Assembly (NCBI RefSeq): GCF_947090785.1
Contig: NZ_OX352320.1
Span: 2,294,001 to 2,358,000 of the forward strand
Source: Rheinheimera sp. MM224
Lineage (GTDB): Bacteria > Pseudomonadota > Gammaproteobacteria > Enterobacterales > Alteromonadaceae
Length of the DNA stretch: 64,000 nt
Direction: 5' to 3'
Shown piece after piece: positions 9,560 through 17,736 of the stretch. The translations under genes were made by a program, and so were the position numbers. Below the pieces are notes generated by a model that saw only the letters and a program-made list of their open reading frames with translations, made no database searches and was not told where the DNA came from. Within the stretch, counting starts at the first letter, position 1, and every line of letters starts with the position of its first letter.

Positions 9560-9571
9560 GACGTCCAACGC

Positions 9572-9662
9572 GGAGGGGTGGCAGAGCGGTTTAATGCACC
9601 GGTCTTGAAAACCGGCGAAGGTTAATAGCCTTCCGAGAGTTCGAATCTCTCCCCCTCCGCCA
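9572..9662 (+). tRNA. tRNA-Ser (anticodon TGA)
   Basis: 91 bases including encoded CCA. The acceptor stem is GGAGGGG / CCCCTCC, the anticodon loop CTTGAAA is flanked by ACCGG-type arms, there is a long class II variable arm, the T loop is TTCGAAT, and the discriminator is G. Confidence 0.97.
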
Positions 9663-9664
9663 TT

Positions 9665-9690
9665 AAAACCACCATCAAGGTGGTTTTTTT
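9665..9690 (+). terminator. Terminator after tRNA-Ser
   Basis: AAAACCACC / GGTGGTTTT stem with loop ATCAA and a T run. Confidence 0.88.
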
Positions 9691-9868
9691 ATGCCTGCAA
9701 TTTTCCTATCTTATTGGTTTATAAGTTTTTTCTGTGTTATCCCCAACAAATTTGTGTTACTTATCGCATTCGTTGATGAAGTGCTTGAGCTTTATCCTGT
9801 CTCTGCTTTATGCTCAGACAGAATCCAGCTAGACTGGTGTAGTTGACCTTGGCCCCGGAGAGATCAAA

Positions 9869-10513
9869 TTGATTAATGTGTTATTGGTGGATGATCACGA
9901 GCTGGTTCGTACCGGCATCAGTCGTATACTAATGGACGAACGTGGCATCAAGGTCATAGGTGAAGCTATTTCCGGTGAAGCGGCCATCCAATTTTGTCGC
10001 GCCCAGACACCAGATGTGGTGTTGATGGATATGAATATGCCTGGTATGGGTGGTATGACAGCGACCAAACGTATATTGCATTATTGTCCTGAGATTAAAG
10101 TTCTGGCGTTATCTGTCTCCTGTGAAGAGCCTGTTCCTACCAAAGTGATGCAACTCGGTGCTGCAGGTTTTATTTCGAAAAATGCTGCTCCATCAGAAAT
10201 GGTCAGTGCTATACGCAAAGTGCATGCAGGCGAGCGTTATATCTCTGGTGAAGTCGCACAAAAGATGGCGATGAGCCGTGTCACCAGCAGTAACCAGAAT
10301 CCATTTGAAGAATTATCCGACCGTGAAATGCAGATTATGTTGATGATCACCCGTGGTCAGAAGGTCAACGACATAGCGGAGCAGTTGAATGTCAGTGCTA
10401 AAACGGTCAATTCCTACCGCTATCGTATGTTTGAAAAACTGGATATCAGCGGCGATGTCGAGTTGACTCACTTAGCTTTGCGCCACGGCATGATCGACAT
10501 TGCGAAGTTATAA
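9869..10513 (+). CDS. uvrY: UvrY/GacA-type response regulator
   Basis: Response regulator of the BarA/UvrY (GacS/GacA) system, which in relatives activates Csr/Rsm small RNAs. The receiver domain (1-120) has acidic D8/D9, phospho-acceptor D54 in VLMDMNMPG and lysine in FISKNAAPS. A LuxR-type HTH (about 145-205) contains LSDREMQIMLMITRGQKVNDIAEQLNVS, split here as LSDREMQIML and VNDIAEQLNVS. The start is TTG at 9869, eight to ten bases after GGAG; it matches the family N-terminus MINVLLVDDHELVR. It lies 18 bases before uvrC, the arrangement known from enterobacteria. Confidence 0.96.
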   Translation: MINVLLVDDHELVRTGISRILMDERGIKVIGEAISGEAAIQFCRAQTPDVVLMDMNMPGMGGMTATKRILHYCPEIKVLALSVSCEEPVPTKVMQLGAAGFISKNAAPSEMVSAIRKVHAGERYISGEVAQKMAMSRVTSSNQNPFEELSDREMQIMLMITRGQKVNDIAEQLNVSAKTVNSYRYRMFEKLDISGDVELTHLALRHGMIDIAKL

Positions 10514-10531
10514 CTGCCTCCATGATGTTTA

Positions 10532-12352
10532 ATGCCGATGTTTGACGCCAAAAGCTTCCTGAAAACCGCGCCCCACATGCCGGGCGTGTATCGTATGCTG
10601 GATCAAAAAGAAACCGTCATTTATGTCGGTAAAGCCAAAGATCTGAAGAAACGCTTATCCAGTTATTTCCGCCAGAATGTTTCAGGTAGCAAAACCCGCG
10701 CTTTGGTCAGCCATATTCGCAGCGTGGAATTAACCGTCACACAAAGTGAAACTGAAGCGTTGATTTTAGAAAACAACCTGATTAAGCAGTATTTGCCGAA
10801 ATACAATATTCTGCTTAGAGACGATAAGTCTTATCCATTTATTTTAATCACCAACCATAAACACCCACGCATCAGTTCGCACCGTGGACCTCGTAAAGTG
10901 GAGGGCCAGTATTTTGGTCCTTATCCAAGCGCAGGCGCTGTGTGGGAAAGTTTAAAGTTGCTGCAAAAAGTATTTCCTATCCGCCAGTGTGAAGACGGTT
11001 TTTACCGGGCCCGGACCCGGCCTTGTTTGCAATACCAATTAAAACTCTGTTCAGCGCCTTGTGTTGGCAAAATATCTGATGAAGATTATGCAGCTGAAGT
11101 GAAAAATACCTCGCTATTTTTATCCGGTAAAAGCCAGCAGTTGATCGAACAACTGGTGCAGCAAATGGAAAAAGCCAGTAGCGAGATGGCCTTTGAAAAA
11201 GCGGCTCAGTTTCGTGATCAAATCGTCAGCTTGCGCAAGGTACAGGAACAGCAATACGTCAGTGGTGATCACGAAGAGATGGATGTGATAGCTCTGGAGT
11301 GGTCGCACGGTGTGGCCTGTATTCATGTGCTTTTTATTCGTGATCACAAGGTACTGGGCAGTAAGAACTTTTTCCCTAAAGTGCCGGCAGGTTCTGAACC
11401 TGAAGAGATTTTACCATCCTTTTTAGCTCAGTTTTATTTAAGTGGTGCCGGTGGTCAAATGGTGCCAAAAGAACTGGTACTCAGCGAGCAGGTGGCTGAT
11501 GACGAACAACTGGCTCAGGCTATTGGTGAATTAGCGCAGCGTAAAGTTAGTTTTGTCTATGCTAAACGCGGCGAAAAAGCGCGTTATTTAGCCTTAGCGC
11601 AAAAAAATGCCCAGCTGGCTGCTGCCACTAAGTTGTCCGTTAAAGAGCAGGTGGCAGTGCGTTACCGTGAGCTGAAACAGACACTTAAGCTTGAACTTTT
11701 GGAGCGGATGGAATGTTTTGATATCAGCCATACCATGGGGCAGTCGACTATTGCATCTTGTGTCGTATTTGATGGACAGGGGCCGAACAAAAGCGAATAC
11801 CGGCGTTTTAATGTCGAAGGCATTACGCCAGGCGATGATTATGCGGCCATGTTATTCGCGCTGAACAAAAGGTATGGCAAGCTCACCGATGAAAGTCGGA
11901 TCCCGGATTTGATTTTAATAGACGGTGGCCAGGGACAGTTAACTCAGGCCATTAACTTTTTCAGTGACTGGCCTTTTGCGAAAAGACCGCTATTGGTGGG
12001 TGTTGCCAAAGGCACCAGTCGTAAACCTGGCCTTGAAACTTTAATTTTACCTGATAACCCGGCAGGCTTTTCTCTTGCTTCAGAATCACCAGCTTTGCAT
12101 TTAATTCAGCAAATTCGTGACGAAGCACACCGTTTTGCTATCACCGGCCATCGCAATAAACGCGGTAAAGCCATTATTAAAAGCCCTTTAGAAAATATCG
12201 ACGGAGTAGGTGAGAAACGCCGACAAGCTTTGTTACAATACCTCGGAGGTTTGCATGGCGTGATGCAGGCTTCTGTGGACGAACTCGCGACAGTACCGGG
12301 AATTTCCAGGCAACAGGCCGAAAAGATTTACCAGGCATGTCACAATAACTAA
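10532..12352 (+). CDS. uvrC: Excinuclease ABC subunit C
   Basis: The nuclease subunit of nucleotide excision repair; it makes both incisions around a UvrB-bound lesion. The 606 residues (E. coli 610) show an N-terminal GIY-YIG domain (PGVYRMLDQ, VIYVGKAKDLKKRL), a central UVR motif (MAFEKAAQFRDQI) that contacts UvrB, the RNase H-like endonuclease domain (ECFDISHTMG, DLILIDGGQGQL) and a C-terminal helix-hairpin-helix pair (LENIDGVGEKRRQALL, LATVPGISRQQAEKIY). A second ATG lies two codons downstream at 10538. It follows uvrY closely, so the two are probably co-transcribed. Confidence 0.98.
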   Translation: MPMFDAKSFLKTAPHMPGVYRMLDQKETVIYVGKAKDLKKRLSSYFRQNVSGSKTRALVSHIRSVELTVTQSETEALILENNLIKQYLPKYNILLRDDKSYPFILITNHKHPRISSHRGPRKVEGQYFGPYPSAGAVWESLKLLQKVFPIRQCEDGFYRARTRPCLQYQLKLCSAPCVGKISDEDYAAEVKNTSLFLSGKSQQLIEQLVQQMEKASSEMAFEKAAQFRDQIVSLRKVQEQQYVSGDHEEMDVIALEWSHGVACIHVLFIRDHKVLGSKNFFPKVPAGSEPEEILPSFLAQFYLSGAGGQMVPKELVLSEQVADDEQLAQAIGELAQRKVSFVYAKRGEKARYLALAQKNAQLAAATKLSVKEQVAVRYRELKQTLKLELLERMECFDISHTMGQSTIASCVVFDGQGPNKSEYRRFNVEGITPGDDYAAMLFALNKRYGKLTDESRIPDLILIDGGQGQLTQAINFFSDWPFAKRPLLVGVAKGTSRKPGLETLILPDNPAGFSLASESPALHLIQQIRDEAHRFAITGHRNKRGKAIIKSPLENIDGVGEKRRQALLQYLGGLHGVMQASVDELATVPGISRQQAEKIYQACHNN

Positions 12353-12382
12353 AAATTTGTGCCGACTTTGAGAAGTAGTGTT

Positions 12383-12925
12383 ATGTGGAATATTCCAAAT
12401 CTGTTGACTCTGTTCCGATTGTGTTTGATCCCGGTTTGTTTATTCTGCTTCTACTCTGAACTGGAACACGCCCGTTTTTTAGCCGCTTTCGCCTTTTGGT
12501 TTGCCGCTATCACTGACATGTTAGATGGTTATTTAGCCCGTAAGATGCAGCTGATGACGCCTTTTGGTGCTTTTTTAGACCCGGTCGCAGACAAACTGAT
12601 GGTAGCAGCAGCATTGGTACTGATTGCTGTGGATATGCAAACGCTGTGGGTGACTATTCCGGCTTTTATTATGATCAGCCGCGAGATTTTAATTTCAGCC
12701 TTACGTGAATGGATGGCTGGAGTAGGCCAACGCGCTCAGGTTGCGGTATCAGAAGTAGGCAAATACAAAACAGCAGCGCAGATGTTAGCTTTGATTGGCT
12801 TAATTTGGCAACCTGTGGGCTGGCTAACCGATTTAAGTATGGCATTGCTGTATATCGCCACTTTATTGACTGTCTGGTCTATGTTGGTTTATCTGAAAGC
12901 ATCCTGGCCAGCGCTGAGTAAATAA
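12383..12925 (+). CDS. pgsA: CDP-diacylglycerol-glycerol-3-phosphate 3-phosphatidyltransferase
   Basis: Inner-membrane enzyme making phosphatidylglycerol phosphate, the committed step to phosphatidylglycerol and cardiolipin. The CDP-alcohol phosphotransferase signature DG(x)2AR(x)8G(x)3D(x)3D is at residues 48-70 (DGYLAR, FGAFLDPVAD). Several membrane helices are evident. The ATG at 12383 gives the family start MWNIPNLLTLFR; a GTG at 12359 would add 8 unsupported residues. It lies 30 bases after uvrC and is followed by a Gly-Cys-Leu tRNA group, as in E. coli (pgsA-glyW-cysT-leuZ). Confidence 0.96.
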   Translation: MWNIPNLLTLFRLCLIPVCLFCFYSELEHARFLAAFAFWFAAITDMLDGYLARKMQLMTPFGAFLDPVADKLMVAAALVLIAVDMQTLWVTIPAFIMISREILISALREWMAGVGQRAQVAVSEVGKYKTAAQMLALIGLIWQPVGWLTDLSMALLYIATLLTVWSMLVYLKASWPALSK

Positions 12926-12997
12926 GCGGAAAAAGTTTGCAAAAACAGCAGTGAAGCTACTTTTTGAGCAAACGAATTTAAAAGCATAAATTTGTGG

Positions 12998-13025
12998 TTG
13001 ACGTAAAAGCATAAACCAGTAGAAT
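12998..13025 (+). promoter_or_regulatory. Predicted promoter of the Gly-Cys-Leu tRNA operon
   Basis: TTGACG, a 16-base spacer and TAGAAT, ending 33 bases before tRNA-Gly. Confidence 0.65.
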
Positions 13026-13058
13026 GCGTCTCGTGTTACGGCGAATGGCCAGTAAAAA

Positions 13059-13134
13059 GCGGGCATAGCTCAGTTGGTAGAGCGCGACCTTGCCAAGGTC
13101 GAGGTCACGAGTTCGAGCCTCGTTGCCCGCTCCA
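13059..13134 (+). tRNA. tRNA-Gly (GCC), copy 1
   Basis: 76 bases with encoded CCA. The acceptor is GCGGGCA / TGCCCGC, the D stem GCTC / GAGC is intact, the anticodon loop is TTGCCAA and the T loop TTCGAGC. Confidence 0.97.
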
Positions 13135-13149
13135 AGTCGTACGCCAGAT

Positions 13150-13223
13150 GGCGGGTTGGCAGAATGGCCATGCAGCGGATTGCAAATCCGTCCACCTCGG
13201 TTCGACTCCGGGACCCGCCTCCA
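13150..13223 (+). tRNA. tRNA-Cys (GCA)
   Basis: 74 bases with CCA. The acceptor is GGCGGGT / ACCCGCC, the anticodon loop TTGCAAA and the discriminator T. It is second in the Gly-Cys-Leu group. Confidence 0.97.
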
Positions 13224-13280
13224 TTTAACGTTGTACTTGGTTAGATGCTGTTGGCTGTAATACAAAATTGAAAAGTGTTT

Positions 13281-13367
13281 GCCCGGGTGGTGAAATCGGT
13301 AGACACAAGGGATTTAAAATCCCTCGCTCGAAAGGGCGTGCCGGTTCAAGTCCGGCCCCGGGCACCA
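13281..13367 (+). tRNA. tRNA-Leu (TAA)
   Basis: 87 bases with CCA. The acceptor is GCCCGGG / CCCGGGC, the anticodon arm GGGATTTAAAATCCC, and a long variable arm and discriminator A identify leucine. Confidence 0.97.
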
Positions 13368-13444
13368 TCTCAACATTCTTATGTTGAAATGGTACAAAAA
13401 TAACCTGACTTACCAAATCAGGTTTTACTATACAGAATGCCTAA

Positions 13445-13520
13445 GCGGGCATAGCTCAGTTGGTAGAGCGCGACCTTGCCAAGGTCGAGGTCACGAGTTC
13501 GAGCCTCGTTGCCCGCTCCA
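13445..13520 (+). tRNA. tRNA-Gly (GCC), copy 2
   Basis: Identical to copy 1 over all 76 bases, including CCA. It begins a 121-base tandem unit that is repeated once more at 13566. Confidence 0.96.
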
Positions 13521-13565
13521 AATTCAAATCTCTCTCAATGCACCTAAGCAAGAAATGTCGCCTAA

Positions 13566-13641
13566 GCGGGCATAGTTGTGTTGGTAGAGCGCGACCTTGC
13601 CAAGGTCGAGGTCACGAGTTCGAGCCTCGTTGCCCGCTCCA
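13566..13641 (+). pseudogene. tRNA-Gly (GCC) copy 3 with altered D arm, likely tRNA pseudogene
   Basis: Identical to copies 1 and 2 except for three substitutions, all in the D arm: C11T, C13G and A14T (GCTCA becomes GTTGT). C11T leaves a G-U wobble with position 24. C13G destroys the 13-22 pair. A14T removes the near-invariant U8-A14 tertiary contact. Acceptor, anticodon and T arms and CCA are intact. It may still be transcribed, because a good terminator follows, but folding should be impaired. Confidence 0.7.
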
Positions 13642-13648
13642 AATTCAG

Positions 13649-13676
13649 AAAAAAGCAGCCTTTAGGCTGCTTTTTT
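13649..13676 (+). terminator. Terminator of the tRNA array
   Basis: AAAAAAGCAGCC / GGCTGCTTTTTT with loop TTTA; the symmetric A and T runs mean it could work in both directions. Confidence 0.9.
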
Positions 13677-13727
13677 CGTTTCAGGAGATGAAGAAATACT
13701 CTCCGCTATTTGGATTCAGAGTGGTGA

Positions 13728-13752
13728 TAAAAAAAGCGGCGTAAAGCCGCTT
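13728..13752 (-). terminator. Terminator after the SLC13-type transporter gene
   Basis: Read on the minus strand: AAGCGGC / GCCGCTT stem with loop TTTAC, then a T run, 22 bases after the transporter stop codon. Confidence 0.8.
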
Positions 13753-13774
13753 CTTATTGCGCTTAGTCGAGCGC

Positions 13775-15193
13775 TTAACTTATTAACTGTGGCCCTAACC
13801 ACAGACTAAACAGGCTTATAGCCACTATACCGACCAGATTCAGCACCAAGCCGGCTCTGACCATATCTTTAATCTGTAACTTACCTGAGGCAAAGACTAT
13901 AGCGTTTGGCGGCGTCGCCACTGGCAGCATAAAGGCAAAGCTGGCAGCTAATGCAGCTGGTACCACCAAATACAGTGGTGACAATTCCATAGAGACAGCA
14001 ACAGGGCCTAATAGCGGCAGGAAGGCTGCGGCTGTTGCGGTATTGCTGGTAACTTCCGTCAGGAAGATAATCAGACTGGTGACGGCCACTAGCAGCAGGA
14101 TAGGTGGCACACCATCCAATAACTGCAGTTGTTGCGCTAAGAGTTCAGCCACACCGGTTTTTTGGATCTGATCCGCCATACTCAAACCACCACCAAACAG
14201 TAATAAAACGCCCCAAGGCACGTTCTGACTGTCTTTCCATTCCAACAGCGCTGTGCCAGAGCCTTTTTCTCCCGGCAATAAGAACAATAATGCGGCTGCG
14301 CAAAGCGCAATTACGGTGTCGCTGATTGGCAGCCCAGTCCATTTGACCAGCCATTGCTGACTGATCCAGCTGAATGCAGCCAGCGCAAATACCATCAGCA
14401 CCAATTTTTGTGAACGAGACATCAGGCCCAGTGCTTTTAACTGAGTTGGTGTGTCATTTTGGCCTGAGTCATTTGCGGGCATACGAAAATGAAATTTGGT
14501 CAGCCATAACCAACAAACAATCAGCATGGTGAGGGCAAGTGGAACCCCCAAAATCATCCAGTCAGCAAAGCTGATCTGGATACCATAACTTTTCGACATA
14601 TAAGCAGCTAATAACGCATTGGGTGGAGTGCCAATAAGAGTGGCTATACCACCAATACTAGCGCTGTAGGCAATCCCCAATAAGACAGCTTTACCAAACT
14701 GGTCTTGAGTAGATGCATTTGCCATAGCAATAATAGATAAGCCGATGGGCAGCATCATTACCGCTGTGGCGGTATTTGACATCCACATGGATAAAAATGC
14801 CGTCACGCCCATCAAGGCCGCGATTTGCAGGCCTGGAGAAGTCCCCACCAGGGACAGTGCTTTTAGCGCAATTCTCCTGTGTAAATTAGTTTTTTCCATC
14901 GCGATAGACAGAAAAAAACCGCCGAAAAATAAAAAGATCAACGGATGAGCATAAGGGGATGTCGCAGCATCGAGTTTATCTATACCCAGCAGAGGAATAA
15001 AAATCATAGGCAGCAAAGAGGTGACAGGGATAGGTACGATTTCGGTGATCCACCAAAGTACCATCCAGGCCATTAAGCCTGTGACCATCCAAGCGGCTTG
15101 ACTCATTTGAGCAGCAGGCGGCGACAGAATGATCGTTAAGAGTAATAAAAGCGGTCCACAAAGCAAAAGTAAGCGGCTGGTTAGAGGTGACAT
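13775..15193 (-). CDS. SLC13/DASS-family sodium:dicarboxylate symporter
   Basis: A 472-residue inner-membrane carrier, expected to import C4-dicarboxylates (or sulfate or citrate in some relatives) with sodium. About 11-12 hydrophobic segments run along the whole length. Family marks include WWITEIVPIPVTSLLP near residue 47, an SNTATA motif near 135 and a second at TSNTATAAAFLP near 393. These are the paired SNT sodium/substrate-binding motifs of the DASS fold. It is the third gene downstream of the dctA promoter, after dctA and a porin, with a hairpin between porin and carrier. This context favours dicarboxylate transport. Confidence 0.9.
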   Translation of the reverse strand: MSPLTSRLLLLCGPLLLLLTIILSPPAAQMSQAAWMVTGLMAWMVLWWITEIVPIPVTSLLPMIFIPLLGIDKLDAATSPYAHPLIFLFFGGFFLSIAMEKTNLHRRIALKALSLVGTSPGLQIAALMGVTAFLSMWMSNTATAVMMLPIGLSIIAMANASTQDQFGKAVLLGIAYSASIGGIATLIGTPPNALLAAYMSKSYGIQISFADWMILGVPLALTMLIVCWLWLTKFHFRMPANDSGQNDTPTQLKALGLMSRSQKLVLMVFALAAFSWISQQWLVKWTGLPISDTVIALCAAALLFLLPGEKGSGTALLEWKDSQNVPWGVLLLFGGGLSMADQIQKTGVAELLAQQLQLLDGVPPILLLVAVTSLIIFLTEVTSNTATAAAFLPLLGPVAVSMELSPLYLVVPAALAASFAFMLPVATPPNAIVFASGKLQIKDMVRAGLVLNLVGIVAISLFSLWLGPQLIS

Positions 15194-15211
15194 ATAAAAT
15201 CCTTACTAAAA

Positions 15212-15232
15212 GAAACCGGAGCTAAGCTCCGG
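15212..15232 (-). terminator. Hairpin between porin and SLC13-type gene (possible attenuator)
   Basis: CCGGAGC / GCTCCGG perfect stem with loop TTA (minus strand), followed by TTTCTTTT. It could reduce read-through from dctA-porin into the carrier gene. Confidence 0.6.
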
Positions 15233-15237
15233 CGTGA

Positions 15238-16194
15238 TCAGAAGTAAAACTTCAGGCCTAAAGCGGCCGCATGATCTTTATCGGTTTCGAAATTGAGTTT
15301 GGACAGAAGCAGGTAAGCCGTCAAATTGTTTCGCCATAGATAATCTACACCCAGATTGTTTAGCCGGGCATTCTCACTATGACGGGTTTGACTGTCATCT
15401 TTCTGCCACTGCCATTTATAAGTAAAGTCGCCGCGCTGATAGCTCAATTGAGCAAGCCAGGCGTCGCCTTCGATGTTTCGTACCACATGTTCACTGTGTT
15501 GATACATCAAGCCTGCAGCAAGAGTAGCGCCATCCAGTTGCCACAATGGCATTTGGGCTAACAAACGTTCCGCTGTGATATTATTCAGCTCGTCCGTACG
15601 GCCATAGGCCAGATAAAGCGGATATTTTTTTAATGCAGGATCGCCATATCCCAGCACCCAATCATAACCACCGGCAACCTCGTCGCTGGCTCCCGTCTGA
15701 TAGGTGGCAGAAAAGTTAAAGCCTTCAATCATTGGTGACTGGTAACCAACTGTATTTTCTAACCTATCCTGACCCGGTGTAATTTGAGCAATATCGGCCA
15801 CTGTTTCGTTAAACAAATCGATTTTGCCTTCAGACTTTTTAAACTTGGTGTCGTTTTTACCAAACACCAGTTCGCCATAAGTGCCGGCAACACCAATATA
15901 GGTATTACGGGAACCCAGTTTGTGGTCCCTGTTGGCATCATCCAGACCGTTAACTTGCCACTCATAGACTGCGATAACAGCCAGCCCATCGGTCAACTGA
16001 TGTTTGGCTTTGACACCTAAGCGTGAGAACGGCGCCTCAATCTGGCGACCCTCATCGGCATAACGATACAGGCCTTTGTCGACATCCAGAGCCTGTAATT
16101 CAAGTTTACCGTACCAATCCCATTCAAAAGCGCTGGCAGCAGGGCTAAAAGCAAGAGTGGTACAAATGGCGGCGGATAAATACGACTTAACCAT
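15238..16194 (-). CDS. Outer-membrane porin (general porin family)
   Basis: A 318-residue beta-barrel porin. The signal peptide ([16 protein letters not shown]... to an SAFEW cleavage region near residue 22) is followed by the porin opening [14 protein letters not shown]. Alternating hydrophobic strands follow, and the C-terminal phenylalanine typical for BAM recognition is present (LGLKFYF). The ATG at 16194 has GGAGG 7 bases upstream. Its first 8 bases overlap the end of dctA, so translation is probably coupled. Location inside a dicarboxylate locus suggests it passes C4-dicarboxylates through the outer membrane (inference). Confidence 0.88.
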   Translation of the reverse strand: MVKSYLSAAICTTLAFSPAASAFEWDWYGKLELQALDVDKGLYRYADEGRQIEAPFSRLGVKAKHQLTDGLAVIAVYEWQVNGLDDANRDHKLGSRNTYIGVAGTYGELVFGKNDTKFKKSEGKIDLFNETVADIAQITPGQDRLENTVGYQSPMIEGFNFSATYQTGASDEVAGGYDWVLGYGDPALKKYPLYLAYGRTDELNNITAERLLAQMPLWQLDGATLAAGLMYQHSEHVVRNIEGDAWLAQLSYQRGDFTYKWQWQKDDSQTRHSENARLNNLGVDYLWRNNLTAYLLLSKLNFETDKDHAAALGLKFYF

Positions 16195-17539
16195 GTTGCA
16201 CCTCCACTGTTGCAGCAGTTGTAGCTGGCGTTGTCGCTGCAGTCGTATTTTGTGACAGGGAGTTTTGTGACGGCGTTGCGCCTTGGGCAAGCTCTCTGTC
16301 CAGCTGTGCTGTGTCCAGTTCACCACACCATTTTGACACTACTAAAGTCGCCACACCGTTACCAATTAAGTTGGTTAAAGCCCGCGCTTCAGACATAAAT
16401 CTGTCTATGCCTAAAATCAAAGCTATACCAGCTACAGGCATCGAGCCTACCGAAGCTAAAGTGGCAGCTAATACAATAAAACCACTGCCAGTCACGCCAG
16501 CTGCGCCTTTCGAGGTCACTAATAACACTGCAAGCAGAGTCAGTTGCTGGGTTAAATCCATAGGAGTATCTGTAGCCTGAGCGATAAATACAGCGGCCAT
16601 GGTCAGATAAATCGCAGTGCCGTCGAGGTTAAAGGAATAACCTGTTGGGATCACTAAACCTACAGTGGATTTGGTCGCGCCGAGTTTCTCCAGTTTGGCC
16701 ATCATGCGTGGCAGCACAGATTCGGAGGATGAAGTACCTAATACAATCAGTAATTCTTCTTTGATATAGCGGATAAATTTGGTGATCGAAAAGCCGTGGT
16801 AGCGGCAAATAGAGCCCAGCACGACGAAAATAAAGACTAAACAGGTCAGGTAAAAAGTTGCCATTAAGCCGGCTAAAGACCATAAAGTCGCAATGCCATA
16901 TTTACCTATGGTAAAGGCCATAGCGCCAAAAGCACCAATTGGGGCGACTTTCATCAGCATATGCACTATGGCGAATAATACTTCGGAGCTTTTTTCGACA
17001 TAACCAAAAATCAGATTCTGTCGCCCGCCTAAACGCTGCAATGCAAAACCAAACAAAATAGAAAAAAACAGTACTTGCAGCATGTCGCCACGGGCAAAGG
17101 CATCAAATACGCTGCTTGGGATCACATTCAGTAAAAAGTCTGTGGTGCTTTGCATCTGATCAGGAGCTGTGTATTTACTGATGGATTGCTGGTCCAGACT
17201 GGCTGGGTCTATATGCATGCCGACACCAGGTTTGACGACATTAATAACCACTAACCCTATAACCAGAGCTATGGTAGAGACAATTTCAAAATAGAGTAGG
17301 GCGTAACCACCTGTTTTCCCGACTTTTTTCATGTCCTCCATACCTGCTATACCCACCACTACGGTACAAAAGATAATGGGCGCGATAATCATTTTAATCA
17401 GCTTGATAAAAGCTGTGCCCAGGGGCTGCATGGCGGTGCCAAGCTCCGGGTAAAAATGACCTAAAAAGATACCTATACTGATGGCGAGTAACACTTGGAT
17501 ATAAAGGCTGGATAACAGCTTTATGGCTTTATTTTTCAT
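16187..17539 (-). CDS. dctA: C4-dicarboxylate:cation symporter DctA
   Basis: Imports succinate, fumarate and malate with protons or sodium. The 450-residue DAACS-family protein matches DctA closely in the N-terminal half ([53 protein letters not shown]). It carries the serine-rich reentrant hairpin ([11 protein letters not shown]) and the [12 protein letters not shown] substrate region. An alanine/threonine-rich C-terminal tail of about 20 residues is extra. A sigma-54 promoter and DctD-like sites lie upstream, and the dctB-dctD regulators are adjacent. The gene heads a dctA-porin-SLC13 operon. Confidence 0.95.
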   Translation of the reverse strand: MKNKAIKLLSSLYIQVLLAISIGIFLGHFYPELGTAMQPLGTAFIKLIKMIIAPIIFCTVVVGIAGMEDMKKVGKTGGYALLYFEIVSTIALVIGLVVINVVKPGVGMHIDPASLDQQSISKYTAPDQMQSTTDFLLNVIPSSVFDAFARGDMLQVLFFSILFGFALQRLGGRQNLIFGYVEKSSEVLFAIVHMLMKVAPIGAFGAMAFTIGKYGIATLWSLAGLMATFYLTCLVFIFVVLGSICRYHGFSITKFIRYIKEELLIVLGTSSSESVLPRMMAKLEKLGATKSTVGLVIPTGYSFNLDGTAIYLTMAAVFIAQATDTPMDLTQQLTLLAVLLVTSKGAAGVTGSGFIVLAATLASVGSMPVAGIALILGIDRFMSEARALTNLIGNGVATLVVSKWCGELDTAQLDRELAQGATPSQNSLSQNTTAATTPATTAATVEVQHG

Positions 17540-17589
17540 TGTTATTGTCTCTCTGATTATGGAGAAAATCTCCCTGTCAGACAGTCAAT

Positions 17590-17605
17590 AGCAAAGAGGA
17601 AGCCA
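17590..17605 (-). promoter_or_regulatory. Predicted sigma-54 promoter of dctA
   Basis: Minus strand TGGCTTCCTCTTTGCT: GG and GC separated by exactly 10 bases, the -24/-12 arrangement of RpoN promoters. The predicted start site lies about 40 bases before the dctA ATG. The adjacent sigma-54-dependent activator gene dctD supports it. Confidence 0.8.
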
Positions 17606-17676
17606 GCTTTTTGATCTCAAAAATATCTTTTAAATACAGTTAGTTATGTGTTTTATTTTGAAAGGGAGTAAAAGCT

Positions 17677-17694
17677 TGTGTGGATTTCCGCACA
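17677..17694. promoter_or_regulatory. Candidate DctD upstream activator site, proximal
   Basis: Near-palindrome TGTGTGGATTTCCGCACA centred about 88 bases upstream of the -24/-12 element, a typical enhancer distance. Assignment to DctD is inferred from context. Confidence 0.55.
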
Positions 17695-17709
17695 AAGCAA
17701 AATAAGCTC

Positions 17710-17727
17710 TGTCACCAAATCCGCACA
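17710..17727. promoter_or_regulatory. Candidate DctD upstream activator site, distal
   Basis: TGTCACCAAATCCGCACA shares the TCCGCACA half with the proximal site and lies 33 bases (three helical turns) from it. Confidence 0.5.
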
Positions 17728-17736
17728 AGGTGTTGA

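Larger units (their letters stand above)
13439..13641 (+). repeat. Tandem duplication of a tRNA-Gly unit (period 121 bases)
   Basis: GCCTAA-type leader, the tRNA-Gly body and CAAATTCA after the tRNA recur with a spacing of 121 bases between tRNA starts 13445 and 13566, consistent with a recent duplication. Confidence 0.75.

Noticed and set aside
13381..13744. Open frames running through the tRNA-Gly and tRNA-Leu genes
   Set aside because: They are translations of tRNA sequence (for example the repeated GHEFEPRC-type peptide) and not real proteins.
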